From NCBI GenBank assembly GCA_015486685.1, contig WFRC01000075.1, positions 1-23,927 on the forward strand: a DNA stretch of 23,927 nt, read 5' to 3'. This DNA comes from Caldifarciminota bacterium (GTDB taxonomy: Bacteria > Hydrothermota > UBA3072 > WFRC01). This document shows, piece after piece, positions 7,374 to 14,222 of this stretch. The translations under genes and the position numbers were made by a program. Under the pieces are notes generated by a model. It searched no databases, had not been told where the DNA came from, and saw only the letters and a program-made list of their open reading frames with translations. The number at the start of each line of letters is the position of its first letter. Position 1 is the stretch's first letter.

Positions 7374-8471
7374 ATGAAAAAGAAAGTTCTTATATTGGGC
7401 GCTGGCAGGCAGGGAAATATTATTGCTGAATCTTTATATAAATCAGGTTATATTATAGAAGTCTGGGATATCAATAAAAAATCTCTCGAAAAACTGCCTT
7501 CTGGTATTAAAAAAAGGAAAAGGGATTTCCGAAAATTTAAGGACAATTTTCCCCTGTTTAATCTTATGATAGATGCCCTCCCTGCTTTTTTAGGAATGGA
7601 AGCAATGCAATTGAGTATTGAAAAAAAGATTTCTGTTATAAGTATTTCCTTTACAGAAGAAAATCCACTTATGTTAAATAAGAAAGCAAAGAAAAATGGT
7701 GTTCTTGTAATACCTGATGCAGGACTTGCCCCTGGTTTAGGCAGTCTCCTTTCAGGATTTGGTTATTCCATACTCAATGGTGCTGACACATTGATTATAA
7801 AGGTTGGGGGCATACCACTCCACCCAATACCTCCATTCAATTATGAAATCACCTGGTCACCCGAAGACCTGATTGACGAATACACAAGAGTTGCAAGGAT
7901 AAAACGCAATAGTAAAATTGTAAAGGTTCCTGCGCTTTCAGATACAAAAACTGAATCTATTGGTGAATATAAAAATCTTGAATCATTCCTTACAGACGGA
8001 CTTCGCACAATTCTCTATACACTTCCTATAAAAAATATGGAAGAGAGAACAATTAGATATCAAGGGCATTCAAATCTTATTAACACCTTAAAAAAGTTAG
8101 GATTATTTGAGAATACCCCTGTCCTTATAGATAAAAAATGCAAGATTAAACCCAGAAAGTTCACTGCAAAAATTTTGTCCCACCTCAAAAGCACTTCAAG
8201 AGACCTTGTAATATTTGAAATTATAGTCAAAAATGGAAAGAAAAAACTGAAATTTTCTTTAATTGAAAAGGGTAAAAAGGATAAAACGGCTATGTCTCGC
8301 ACAACAGGATACCCTGCTGTCGCTGCAAGTTCTATGTTTCTTGATGGTTTAATAGAAGAAAGAGGCGTTGTTCCCTTAGAAGTTCTGGGCAAAAATCAGG
8401 ATTTTACCTATGAATTTCTCAAAAGATTGAAAGCACTGGGGATAACTGTCAGAATAGAGAAAAATTATTAA
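7374..8471 (+). CDS. Saccharopine/lysine 6-dehydrogenase-like oxidoreductase
   Basis: NAD(P)-dependent amino-acid dehydrogenase-like protein. It opens with a Rossmann fold (VLILGAGRQGNIIAESLYKSG; G9, G11, G14). The middle carries the saccharopine-dehydrogenase-family marks DALPAFLGMEAMQLSIEK, PDAGLAPGLGSLLSG and, around residues 142-165, GGIPLHPIPPFNYEITWSPE, followed by LIDEYTR. That set matches L-lysine 6-dehydrogenase-like proteins best. At 365 aa the length is usual for that branch. No SD is visible; it starts 9 bp after the antitoxin stop, so it probably depends on co-translation. The stop TAA touches the first unit of a 7-bp repeat array. True substrate is uncertain: lysine, saccharopine or a carboxynorspermidine-type compound. 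Confidence 0.8.
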   Translation: MKKKVLILGAGRQGNIIAESLYKSGYIIEVWDINKKSLEKLPSGIKKRKRDFRKFKDNFPLFNLMIDALPAFLGMEAMQLSIEKKISVISISFTEENPLMLNKKAKKNGVLVIPDAGLAPGLGSLLSGFGYSILNGADTLIIKVGGIPLHPIPPFNYEITWSPEDLIDEYTRVARIKRNSKIVKVPALSDTKTESIGEYKNLESFLTDGLRTILYTLPIKNMEERTIRYQGHSNLINTLKKLGLFENTPVLIDKKCKIKPRKFTAKILSHLKSTSRDLVIFEIIVKNGKKKLKFSLIEKGKKDKTAMSRTTGYPAVAASSMFLDGLIEERGVVPLEVLGKNQDFTYEFLKRLKALGITVRIEKNY

Positions 8472-8527
8472 GCGTAAATTGTAAGGCGTAAGAAGTAAGA
8501 AGTAAAAAATCGTATTTCGTGAGCGTC
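8472..8527 (+). repeat. Heptanucleotide array after the saccharopine-dehydrogenase-like gene
   Basis: Eight 7-bp units in perfect register beginning directly after the stop codon. The first five fit NNGTAAR (GCGTAAA, TTGTAAG, GCGTAAG, AAGTAAG, AAGTAAA). The last three end or nearly end in CGT. It shares GCGTAAATTGT with 755-765 and GAAGTAAAAAATCGT with the minus strand of 840-854. Confidence 0.75.
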
Positions 8528-8529
8528 TT

Positions 8530-8567
8530 TATCCCTTTTTATCGGGGCTGGGAAGCCCCTCCTACAT
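8530..8567. repeat. REP-like hairpin repeat, copy 1
   Basis: A 38-bp unit containing a perfect 6-bp stem (GGGGCT, GGGA loop, AGCCCC) at 8544-8559. On the minus strand the palindrome is preceded by GTAG, the head tetranucleotide typical of REP elements mobilised by RAYT transposases. A second copy is at 13923-13960 with the same flanks (TATCCCTTTTTATCG before the stem). Lying between convergent genes, it could also act as a bidirectional terminator. Confidence 0.7.
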
Positions 8568-8580
8568 CAATCTGGCAATG

Positions 8581-8640
8581 GCGGTTAGCTGTAAGCGGAT
8601 TTTTGCTATCGGCTCTCGGCTGTCTTTTCTTCTAACCCTC
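8581..8640 (-). repeat. Heptanucleotide array entering the 3' end of the methyltransferase gene
   Basis: Consecutive 7-bp units such as GCGGTTA, GCTGTAA, GCGGATT, TCGGCTC and TCGGCTG (plus strand), reaching the stop codon of the minus-strand gene. Register is good but unit identity is low, so confidence is lower than for the array at 8472. Confidence 0.5.
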
Positions 8641-9377
8641 TATATTGCTTTTGCTACAAACAGGATTCTCTTCGTTTTTGGATTTATAGGATTAAAGGAA
8701 AAACAGGTATATGTATTTAATAATACAAAAAATGCCTTGGCTAAAAGGGTCTTAATTGTACTTACAGGATAGGCCTTCTCTGTATGAACCTCATCTATCC
8801 TCCCTATTTTATCACCCTTTTTGGGAAATATTGATATATGAAGAGTAAGTTCTTTCTTATCTTTTTTATAATAATGTCGCCAGATTGATATAATATTTCC
8901 ACTATCCTTATTCAGCGTGCCTAAATTATTTATATACCTTAATCCATAATCTGTATTCATATCAAATATAAAAAGTCCACCTTTGGAAATTGAGTCCCTT
9001 ACAGAAGAAAATGCCTTTGATAAATCATCTTCCGTATGCATATAATTTAGTGAATCAAATATACAGGTAATAAGGTCAAATTTATTATAAAATGGAAGCG
9101 CCCTTACATCTGCATTTACCAATGGTAAAAAGGGAAATTTGCTTTTACCCTGTTTCAACATTGAAAGTGAAATATCTGCCCCAAACACCCTCTTAGGGAA
9201 TTCTTCCCAGAATGGCAGTGTAGAATTTGCTGTCCCACAGGCAACATCAAGCACAGCATTGGGAATAAAATGATAATGATTTAGTATTCGAAGCAAGTAT
9301 TCACCCCATTGTTTATAATCAACATCGTGCATCAAACCGTTATAATATGGTGCAATTTTTTCAAATATCTCAGCCAT
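8640..9377 (-). CDS. Class I SAM-dependent methyltransferase
   Basis: Transfers a methyl group from S-adenosylmethionine to an unknown acceptor. SAM-binding motif I is VLDVACGTANSTLPF, near residues 42-56, motif II FGADIS, then NADVRALPF and the post-motif FDLITCIFDSLNYMHTEDDL, followed by the LFIFDMNT strand. At 245 aa it belongs to the small cytoplasmic UbiE/YjhP-like methyltransferases. The ATG overlaps the 3' end of the phosphomannomutase gene by 8 bp, so it is the last gene of the rex operon. Its stop lies at the edge of a 7-bp repeat array. Acceptor cannot be predicted; a sugar or lipid-head group is conceivable from the neighbour. Confidence 0.85.
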   Translation of the reverse strand: MAEIFEKIAPYYNGLMHDVDYKQWGEYLLRILNHYHFIPNAVLDVACGTANSTLPFWEEFPKRVFGADISLSMLKQGKSKFPFLPLVNADVRALPFYNKFDLITCIFDSLNYMHTEDDLSKAFSSVRDSISKGGLFIFDMNTDYGLRYINNLGTLNKDSGNIISIWRHYYKKDKKELTLHISIFPKKGDKIGRIDEVHTEKAYPVSTIKTLLAKAFFVLLNTYTCFSFNPINPKTKRILFVAKAI

Positions 9378-10683
9378 CTTTAATTAATCCAGTTAAGAAA
9401 TCCCTTTTCTCTTCTAATATTTCAGAAGTATCTGCCTCTATTATTAATCTTAGGTATGGCTCAGTATTTGATTTTCTGAGGTTAAACCACCAATCTCGAA
9501 ATTCTATTGTCAACCCGTCCAACTTGGATTTTTTACCATCTGAAAATTTATCCGCAACAAGGTTTATTATTTTGTCTTTTTCTTCTACCTTAAAATTTAG
9601 TTCCCCTGTTGAATAATATTTTTTTAAGGGTTTAACCAGAGCAGACAAAGGTTTATTGTTTTTAATCATTGCATTCATAACAAATATTGCAGCAAGTATC
9701 CCACTATCTGCGTAAAACATATCTCTAAAATAGTAATGTCCTGCAAGTTCACCACCCAATATTGCATTCGCCTCTCGCATCTTTCTTCTTGCGTACGCAT
9801 GGCCTACCCTTACCCTTTCAGGTTTACCTCCTGATTTCTCAATAAATTCAAGCACACCCTTTGATGTTCGGACATCACAGAGCACTACTTGATTTTTTAT
9901 CTCCAGGCCTTGAGCAATTACACCTGTTATCAAATCCGGAGAGATTATTTCTCCACTCTCATCTAAAAATACAGCCCTATCACCATCTCCATCAAAGCAT
10001 ATTCCTATATCTGAATTTTTAGCAAGTTCCTGCAACGCTTTTAAGTTTTCAAAATGCAATGGATTTGGGTCGTGTCCGGGAAAATTTCCATCCGGCGTCC
10101 TGTTTATAGATTTATGCGTAATACCCTTTTCTGAAAGCAACATTTCAAATATATCACCTGCCATCCCATTGGAATAATCTATTGTAATTTTCAATCTTCT
10201 CATTTCGTTTTCCATCTTGCTGAGAAGAAAATCTATATATTCCCGAGTGATGTCTGTTTTTTCCAATCTACCTTTATGTTTTGTAATATGTAATTCATCG
10301 GTATAATCAGCAATAATTTTTAGCCCAAAATCATAGCCTATGGGTAAAACATTCTTGTCAATAAGTTTAAAGCCATTGTATTCAGGAGGATTGTGAGAAG
10401 CAGTAATCATCGCACCGGGAATATGAAACTTCCCCACAGAAAAACTTAAAAGAGGTGTAGATACCCTCCCAATACTTATAACATCTCCTCCACCGTCTAT
10501 TATTCCATCCGAGAAACTTTTAAATAATAAATCACTACTTTTTCTGACATCTCTCCCAACGATAATCCGCTTTGCCTCTGTATATCTCAAAAAGGCATTA
10601 CCAATTTTATATGCAGTTTCTCCATTTATTTCATTCGGGTATTTTCCCCTTATATCATACGCCTTGAAAATACTTCTTTCCAG
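9370..10683 (-). CDS. Phosphomannomutase/phosphoglucomutase (alpha-D-phosphohexomutase), CTG start
   Basis: Interconverts hexose 1- and 6-phosphates for cell-surface sugar synthesis. The four family signatures are present: the N-terminal FKAYDIRGKYP, the active-site TASHNPPEYNGFKL with the phosphorylated Ser near residue 96, the metal loop DGDGDR (about 231-236), the sugar-binding GGELAGHYYFRD and the C-terminal phosphate loop SNTEPYLRL. The frame contains the conserved KAYDIRG segment upstream of the first in-frame TTG (10590), so a start there would cut off 31 residues. A full anti-SD match (AAGGAGGTGA) precedes a CTG codon at 10683, giving 437 aa, the usual family length. It overlaps the radical SAM gene by 29 bp and the methyltransferase by 8 bp. 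PMM, PGM or GlmM specificity is not resolved. Confidence 0.93.
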   Translation of the reverse strand: MERSIFKAYDIRGKYPNEINGETAYKIGNAFLRYTEAKRIIVGRDVRKSSDLLFKSFSDGIIDGGGDVISIGRVSTPLLSFSVGKFHIPGAMITASHNPPEYNGFKLIDKNVLPIGYDFGLKIIADYTDELHITKHKGRLEKTDITREYIDFLLSKMENEMRRLKITIDYSNGMAGDIFEMLLSEKGITHKSINRTPDGNFPGHDPNPLHFENLKALQELAKNSDIGICFDGDGDRAVFLDESGEIISPDLITGVIAQGLEIKNQVVLCDVRTSKGVLEFIEKSGGKPERVRVGHAYARRKMREANAILGGELAGHYYFRDMFYADSGILAAIFVMNAMIKNNKPLSALVKPLKKYYSTGELNFKVEEKDKIINLVADKFSDGKKSKLDGLTIEFRDWWFNLRKSNTEPYLRLIIEADTSEILEEKRDFLTGLIKDG

Positions 10684-11575
10684 AAAATATCACCTCCTTT
10701 ATCTTGTTCTCCTTTTCAAATATCCCAAAATATTTTAATATCTCATCTCTATGGAGATTGACAGAATCTTCCAACTGGTCAAGGGTCATTGGTCTTATTG
10801 AAAGCGCTTTCAATATTGTCTCTCCAATATCCTCTGAAAATCCTCTTTTGCTCTTAAAATCTGTAATAATTTCTGCCCTTTCCCCAAAATATTCTTTCAC
10901 CTTTTTCAGGAAATTCTCATCCACAGGGTTTGCAAGCGAAAAAGCAGGGGGTCTATCTACTGTATTCAACTGTACCTTATCAGGATTTATATGGTCAATC
11001 GCAGTTTTTAAGGATTCAACTTCACTCCATTTATCATTAACACCCTTTGCAAATAAAACTTCCAGCCAGATTTTTCCTGTATATTCTTCCCTGAATTTTA
11101 TGATACCTTCAGTTATAATCTTTATATCAAGTTCAGGATGAGGCTGATTTATCCTTTTAAATATCTTATTTGTAGCGGCATCCAGAGAGGGAAGCACAAC
11201 ATCTGCGGAGAAAAGACTTTTTCTAACCTCAGGGATATACAGAAGTGAACCATTTGTCAAAATTGCCACAGGCACATTTGGGAAAATTTCTTTTATCGTA
11301 TGGATAATCCCTTCTATTTCTGAATTAAGGGTAGGTTCTCCGGAACCCGAGAGGGTTATATAATCTATTGGAACATCCTTATGGGTATTCTTGTATTCTA
11401 ATAGTTCCTTTTTTATTACACTTACAGAAACATAGTTTTTCCTTTTGATGGTCAAATCTGTTGTTTTGCCTACTTCACAATAAATACAATTGTATGTGCA
11501 GATTTTTAAGGGTATTGGGTCAATACCAAGCGAAATGCCTAATCTTCTTGAGGGAACAGGCCCAAAAATATGCAT
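10655..11575 (-). CDS. Radical SAM protein, COG0731/TYW1-like
   Basis: Begins with the characteristic FGPVPSRRLGISLGIDP, followed by the cluster motif CTYNCIYC (CxxxCxxC) that binds 4Fe-4S and SAM, and then ITLSGSGEPTLNSE, VAILTNGSL, and LDAATNKIFKRINQP. The C-terminal 65 residues look like a winged helix (LKALSIRPMTLDQLEDSVN ... LKYFGIFEKENKIKEV). Archaeal and eukaryotic relatives (TYW1) make wybutosine in tRNA, but bacterial stand-alone members of this group are uncharacterised, so no product is assigned. Its ATG overlaps the rex stop by one base (TAATG) with no good SD, pointing to translational coupling to rex. The length is 306 aa. Confidence 0.88.
   Translation of the reverse strand: MHIFGPVPSRRLGISLGIDPIPLKICTYNCIYCEVGKTTDLTIKRKNYVSVSVIKKELLEYKNTHKDVPIDYITLSGSGEPTLNSEIEGIIHTIKEIFPNVPVAILTNGSLLYIPEVRKSLFSADVVLPSLDAATNKIFKRINQPHPELDIKIITEGIIKFREEYTGKIWLEVLFAKGVNDKWSEVESLKTAIDHINPDKVQLNTVDRPPAFSLANPVDENFLKKVKEYFGERAEIITDFKSKRGFSEDIGETILKALSIRPMTLDQLEDSVNLHRDEILKYFGIFEKENKIKEVIFSGKKYFQGV
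10681..10700 (-). promoter_or_regulatory. Strong SD placing a CTG start for the phosphohexomutase
   Basis: Read on the minus strand, AAAGGAGGTGA (10700-10690) is followed by 6 bases and CTG (10683-10681). The frame has an in-frame TGA (10692-10690) just upstream and no ATG, GTG or TTG between it and 10590. The only other candidate is ATT, 22 bp beyond GGAGG. Confidence 0.75.
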
Positions 11576-12192
11576 TATTCTATAAAGTATTTAAGAAATT
11601 CTAATTCAACAGTAAAATCTACATTATGAATCACACAATCGGAGGGAAGGTTTAATTTTACAGGCGTAAAATTCAAAATGCCTTTAATACCTGCATTGTA
11701 TAATTTTTCACTTACCTCCTGAGCAACTTCCCCGGGAGTAGTTAAAATAGCAATTTTAACACCCGTATCCTTAACTATTGTAGTTATTTCACTATCAGGA
11801 TGTATACCTATCCCACAGCAATCTTTGCAGACCTTTCTCATATCTGAATCAAATCCTGCAACTATCTTGAATTTTCTTTTTCTCAAAAGGTCAGATGCAA
11901 GTAAAGCCGTTCCGAGATTACCTATTCCTACAATTATAACATTTACGCCCTTTGTAAGTCCAAAATCTTTTTTAATCTTCTTTATCATAGCATTAACACT
12001 ATATCCCTTTCCTCTCTTCCCTATGTTTCCAAAAAAGGCAAGGTCTTTTCTTACCTGTGTGTCTGTTATCTCAAGTATCTGGGCAATCTCCCGTGAAGAG
12101 ATATATTCCTTCCCTTCTTCCACAAAATTTTCCAGTGCATGGAGATACATCAATAATCTTTTTACTGTTGGAACGGGTTTTTTTCTTTTCAT
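11575..12192 (-). CDS. rex: Redox-sensing transcriptional repressor Rex
   Basis: Repressor that reads the NADH/NAD+ ratio and controls fermentation and respiration genes. The N-terminal winged helix shows KRLLMYLHALENF, ISSREIAQILEITDTQVRKDLAFFG and the short GKRGKGYSV wing. The Rossmann domain starts with VIIVGIGNLGTALL and has FDSDMRKV, AILTTPGEVAQEV and the domain-swapped C-terminal helix FTVELEFLKYF. At 205 aa it is typical. It heads the operon with a radical SAM protein, a phosphohexomutase and a methyltransferase. The promoter box lies so close to the ATG that the message is probably leaderless. A Rex-like half site, TTTTGTGAAA (12244-12235, minus), sits 8 bp upstream of the -35 and hints at autoregulation. 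Confidence 0.95.
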   Translation of the reverse strand: MKRKKPVPTVKRLLMYLHALENFVEEGKEYISSREIAQILEITDTQVRKDLAFFGNIGKRGKGYSVNAMIKKIKKDFGLTKGVNVIIVGIGNLGTALLASDLLRKRKFKIVAGFDSDMRKVCKDCCGIGIHPDSEITTIVKDTGVKIAILTTPGEVAQEVSEKLYNAGIKGILNFTPVKLNLPSDCVIHNVDFTVELEFLKYFIE

Positions 12193-12198
12193 ACCTAT

Positions 12199-12226
12199 AT
12201 TTTAATGCCCATTTTTAATTTGTCAA
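12199..12226 (-). promoter_or_regulatory. Promoter of the rex operon, leaderless architecture
   Basis: On the minus strand: TTGACA (12226-12221), 16-bp spacer, TAAAAT (12204-12199), 6 bases, then the rex ATG at 12192. No SD precedes the ATG. Confidence 0.68.
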
Positions 12227-12275
12227 GGGATTTTTTTCACAAAATAAAAAGCATACCGAAAGATAAGAAATATTA

Positions 12276-13067
12276 TTATTTATTTTTTGCTACAATTACA
12301 ATTTTATAATATAAAAATCTGGGCAAAATTTTGGATATAAGGACAAGGACTTTATTCCAGAATCCGGGAATACAAATAATTTTGCCTTTTTTCAAACATT
12401 CTATTGAATACTCCACTACGCGGTCAGCAGACATCCATCTTATAATCCCTCTATTTCTCAACTCCCCTTTATTAAGTCCCATCCTATTATGAAAATCAGT
12501 TCTGGTAAAACCCGGGCACAAAGATTGCACATATATACCCTTATTTTTTAATTCTAAGTAGATTGATTCAGAGAAATTGTTTAGGAACGCCTTTGTCCCA
12601 CTATAAATAGCAGCATCTGGCAACGGGAAAAAAGAAGAAATTGATGAAACATTTATGATTATACCCCTTTTTTTCTTTATCATATTGGGGATTGCTGCAT
12701 AGGTAAGCTTTAATGTAGAAAGGATGTGGACCTTTGCCATATTCTCTTGATTTTCTATCGCGTCCTCATAAAATGGTTTTCCAATACCAAAACCTGCGTT
12801 ATTTATCAATACCTCTATGTTCTCTTCCTGTTTTATTTTCTCTACTAATAAGTTTACATCTTCATCATTTGACAACTCTGAAATTATTACATCTACCTTT
12901 ACACCATATTTCTTTGAAATTTCTCCTGCTAAATTTCGGATTATTTTTTCTCTTCTGCCTGTAATAATTAAATCATATCCTTCTCGGGCAAATCTTCTGG
13001 CGAATGCCGCACCAATTCCACTTGTAGCACCAGTTATAAATGTTACTTTTTCATTGCTCAGTTTCAT
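12276..13067 (-). CDS. Short-chain dehydrogenase/reductase (classical SDR)
   Basis: NAD(P)(H)-dependent oxidoreductase. The cofactor loop is TGATSGIGAAFARRFA (residues about 12-27) with TGRR after beta-2, which suggests NADP(H). LINNAGFG, then the catalytic Ser in NVSSISSFF and the YxxxK pair in YSGTKAF follow, and CPGFTRTDF is the usual post-catalytic motif. The 263 aa length and the hydrophobic tail (VLVLISKILPRFLYYKIVIV) resemble the DltE/YqjQ group. The tail may touch the membrane. SD AAAGGGAG lies 7 bp before the ATG. The gene follows yggS after 62 bp and is probably co-transcribed with it. Substrate unknown. Confidence 0.9.
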   Translation of the reverse strand: MKLSNEKVTFITGATSGIGAAFARRFAREGYDLIITGRREKIIRNLAGEISKKYGVKVDVIISELSNDEDVNLLVEKIKQEENIEVLINNAGFGIGKPFYEDAIENQENMAKVHILSTLKLTYAAIPNMIKKKRGIIINVSSISSFFPLPDAAIYSGTKAFLNNFSESIYLELKNKGIYVQSLCPGFTRTDFHNRMGLNKGELRNRGIIRWMSADRVVEYSIECLKKGKIICIPGFWNKVLVLISKILPRFLYYKIVIVAKNK

Positions 13068-13102
13068 AAAAATCTCCCTTTATATTTCTTCCCTTGCTTT
13101 TT

Positions 13103-13126
13103 CCTCATTTACCCATCTACCCATTA
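13103..13126 (-). repeat. Short stop-rich repeat tract between yggS and the SDR gene
   Basis: Read on the minus strand, units like TAATGGG, TAGATGGG and TAAATGAG follow each other at 7-8 bp steps just after the yggS stop. It resembles the array downstream of ftcD (14223-14334). Confidence 0.45.
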
Positions 13127-13129
13127 TTT

Positions 13130-13789
13130 CTATTTTTTCCTTTCACCAAAGATTTTTGTGCCTACTCTAATGATATTTGCCCCTTCATCAATAGCAATTT
13201 TATATGTATTGCTCATCCCCATCGAAAGATATTTCATTTCAATATCGGGAATGCCTTGCTCTTTCAGTTTCTTAAAAAGTTTGTATGTCTCCTGAAAATA
13301 GGGTCTTGCATCCTCTGGATTTCCGAATCGGGGTCCCATTGTCATTAAGCCCATTATTCTTATATGCTCAAAGTGCAAGATATTTTCAATAAGGCTTTCT
13401 ACTTCTTCAGGTAACACTCCAAATTTTTGGGGTTCTCTTCCGCTATTTACTTCAATCAGCACAGGCATAATCTTATTCATCTCTTCGCAATATCTATCAA
13501 TTCTGGATGCAATCTTTAAAGAATCTACTGTTTCAATCATATCAAACATCTCCACTGCCTTTTTTACCTTATTTTTTTGCAAGTGACCAATATAATGCCA
13601 TTCTGCCTTCCTACCAACTATTCCGTAGACTCCCGCAGCATCCTGAATATAATTTTCACCAATAATCTTTATGCCTGCTTCTATTGCCTCTAAAATTTCT
13701 TCGGCAGCCCTTGTCTTGGCAGCCGCCTCCAGAATAACGCCCTCTGGTATTTCTGATAATATCTTTTCAACATTGTTCTTTATACCCAT
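13130..13789 (-). CDS. YggS/PLPBP family pyridoxal-phosphate homeostasis protein
   Basis: Pyridoxal 5'-phosphate binding protein with an alanine-racemase-like barrel but no known enzymatic activity; it buffers PLP and affects amino-acid and keto-acid pools. Signatures: AAAKTR with the PLP-binding Lys (K25), IGENYIQDA, WHYIGHLQKNK, LIEVNSGREPQKFG, IMGLMTMGP and the C-terminal LSMGMSNTYKIAIDEGANIIRVGTKIFG pattern, each with the expected order. At 219 aa it is slightly short at the N-terminus compared with E. coli YggS, and the AVSKT consensus is changed to AAAKT. The SD is AGGAGG, 5 bp before the ATG. Confidence 0.95.
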   Translation of the reverse strand: MGIKNNVEKILSEIPEGVILEAAAKTRAAEEILEAIEAGIKIIGENYIQDAAGVYGIVGRKAEWHYIGHLQKNKVKKAVEMFDMIETVDSLKIASRIDRYCEEMNKIMPVLIEVNSGREPQKFGVLPEEVESLIENILHFEHIRIMGLMTMGPRFGNPEDARPYFQETYKLFKKLKEQGIPDIEMKYLSMGMSNTYKIAIDEGANIIRVGTKIFGERKK

Positions 13790-13853
13790 TTTCTTCCTCC
13801 TGTTAGGTTAACCACAAATTTTCACGAGATTTCTGCGGAATGCGGAAGTATCT

Positions 13854-13918
13854 CGTAAGGCGTAAATCGTAATTCGAATATATCTCCCAGCCTCCAGCTT
13901 CCAGCTGACAGCCTAAAA
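13854..13918 (+). repeat. Heptanucleotide arrays upstream of yggS
   Basis: CGTAAGG, CGTAAAT, CGTAATT and CGAATAT (13854-13881) are 7-bp units in register. After a 2-bp slip they are followed by CTCCCAG, CCTCCAG, CTTCCAG, CTGACAG, CCTAAAA (13884-13918). GCGTAAATCGTAATTCG here is an exact 17-bp inverted match to 822-838. Confidence 0.72.
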
Positions 13919-13922
13919 GGAA

Positions 13923-13960
13923 TATCCCTTTTTATCGTCGTTTGGAAACGCCTCTTACAT
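13923..13960. repeat. REP-like hairpin repeat, copy 2
   Basis: Same length and flanks as 8530-8567. The stem differs by paired changes: two base pairs are swapped (C-G to T-A and G-C to C-G) while pairing is kept, and one pair is lost. Covariation supports selection on the hairpin. Confidence 0.7.
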
Positions 13961-13968
13961 TTAACTAC

Positions 13969-14013
13969 GCATTCACACGGTGAATGCACTCCATACTCCC
14001 AGATAAACTGGGA
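13969..14013. repeat. Two small perfect palindromes
   Basis: GCATTCAC, ACG loop, GTGAATGC (13969-13987; 8-bp stem) and TCCCAG, ATAAA loop, CTGGGA (13997-14013; 6-bp stem), 9 bp apart. They lie inside the repeat-filled spacer between yggS and ftcD. Confidence 0.5.
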
Positions 14014-14030
14014 AGTGGAAAGCAATAAAG

Positions 14031-14059
14031 AACGTGAAACGTGTCCGTGATTCGTGTTA
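14031..14059 (+). repeat. CGTG-type degenerate repeat tract
   Basis: GTG occurs at 14034, 14041, 14047 and 14054, spaced 7, 6 and 7 bp. A similar tract, with GTG at 6-7 bp steps, is readable on the minus strand at about 14182-14216. Confidence 0.45.
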
Positions 14060-14064
14060 AAGTT

Positions 14065-14112
14065 GTCATTGCGAGTGCCCACTCCCTGCTTGTAGTTTTG
14101 CGTGGCAATCTC
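14065..14112 (-). repeat. GTCATTGCGAG...GCAATCTC palindromic repeat
   Basis: GTCATTGCGAG at 14065-14075 and TGGCAATCTC at 14103-14112 form the two ends of a repeat seen, from general knowledge, in many unrelated bacterial genomes. ATTGC/GCAAT pair across the element, and GAGTG/CACTC pair inside. Confidence 0.6.
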
Positions 14113-14127
14113 ATCTTTTTCCTCATT

Positions 14128-14162
14128 TTTACTATTTACATTTTACTCCTTACGTCTCACGG
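14128..14162 (-). repeat. Heptanucleotide array, five perfect-register units
   Basis: On the minus strand: CCGTGAG, ACGTAAG, GAGTAAA, ATGTAAA, TAGTAAA. All five fit NNGTRAR, the same motif as the arrays at 741 and 8472. Confidence 0.75.
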
Positions 14163-14222
14163 TCTTTTCTCGTTTGTTTCGTTAATCACGAATCACCATC
14201 ACGAACACGTTCGTTGATTCTT

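Noticed and set aside
8578..8772. A 64-codon plus-strand open frame
   Set aside because: Antisense to the methyltransferase 3' end and starting in repeat sequence, without SD.
12734..13170. Plus-strand open frames opposite the SDR and yggS genes
   Set aside because: Antisense shadows of well-supported genes, with low-complexity Phe/Leu/Ser composition.
13822..14082. An 86-codon minus-strand open frame
   Set aside because: It is composed wholly of heptad tracts, the REP-like hairpin and other repeats, has no SD and no protein-like composition.
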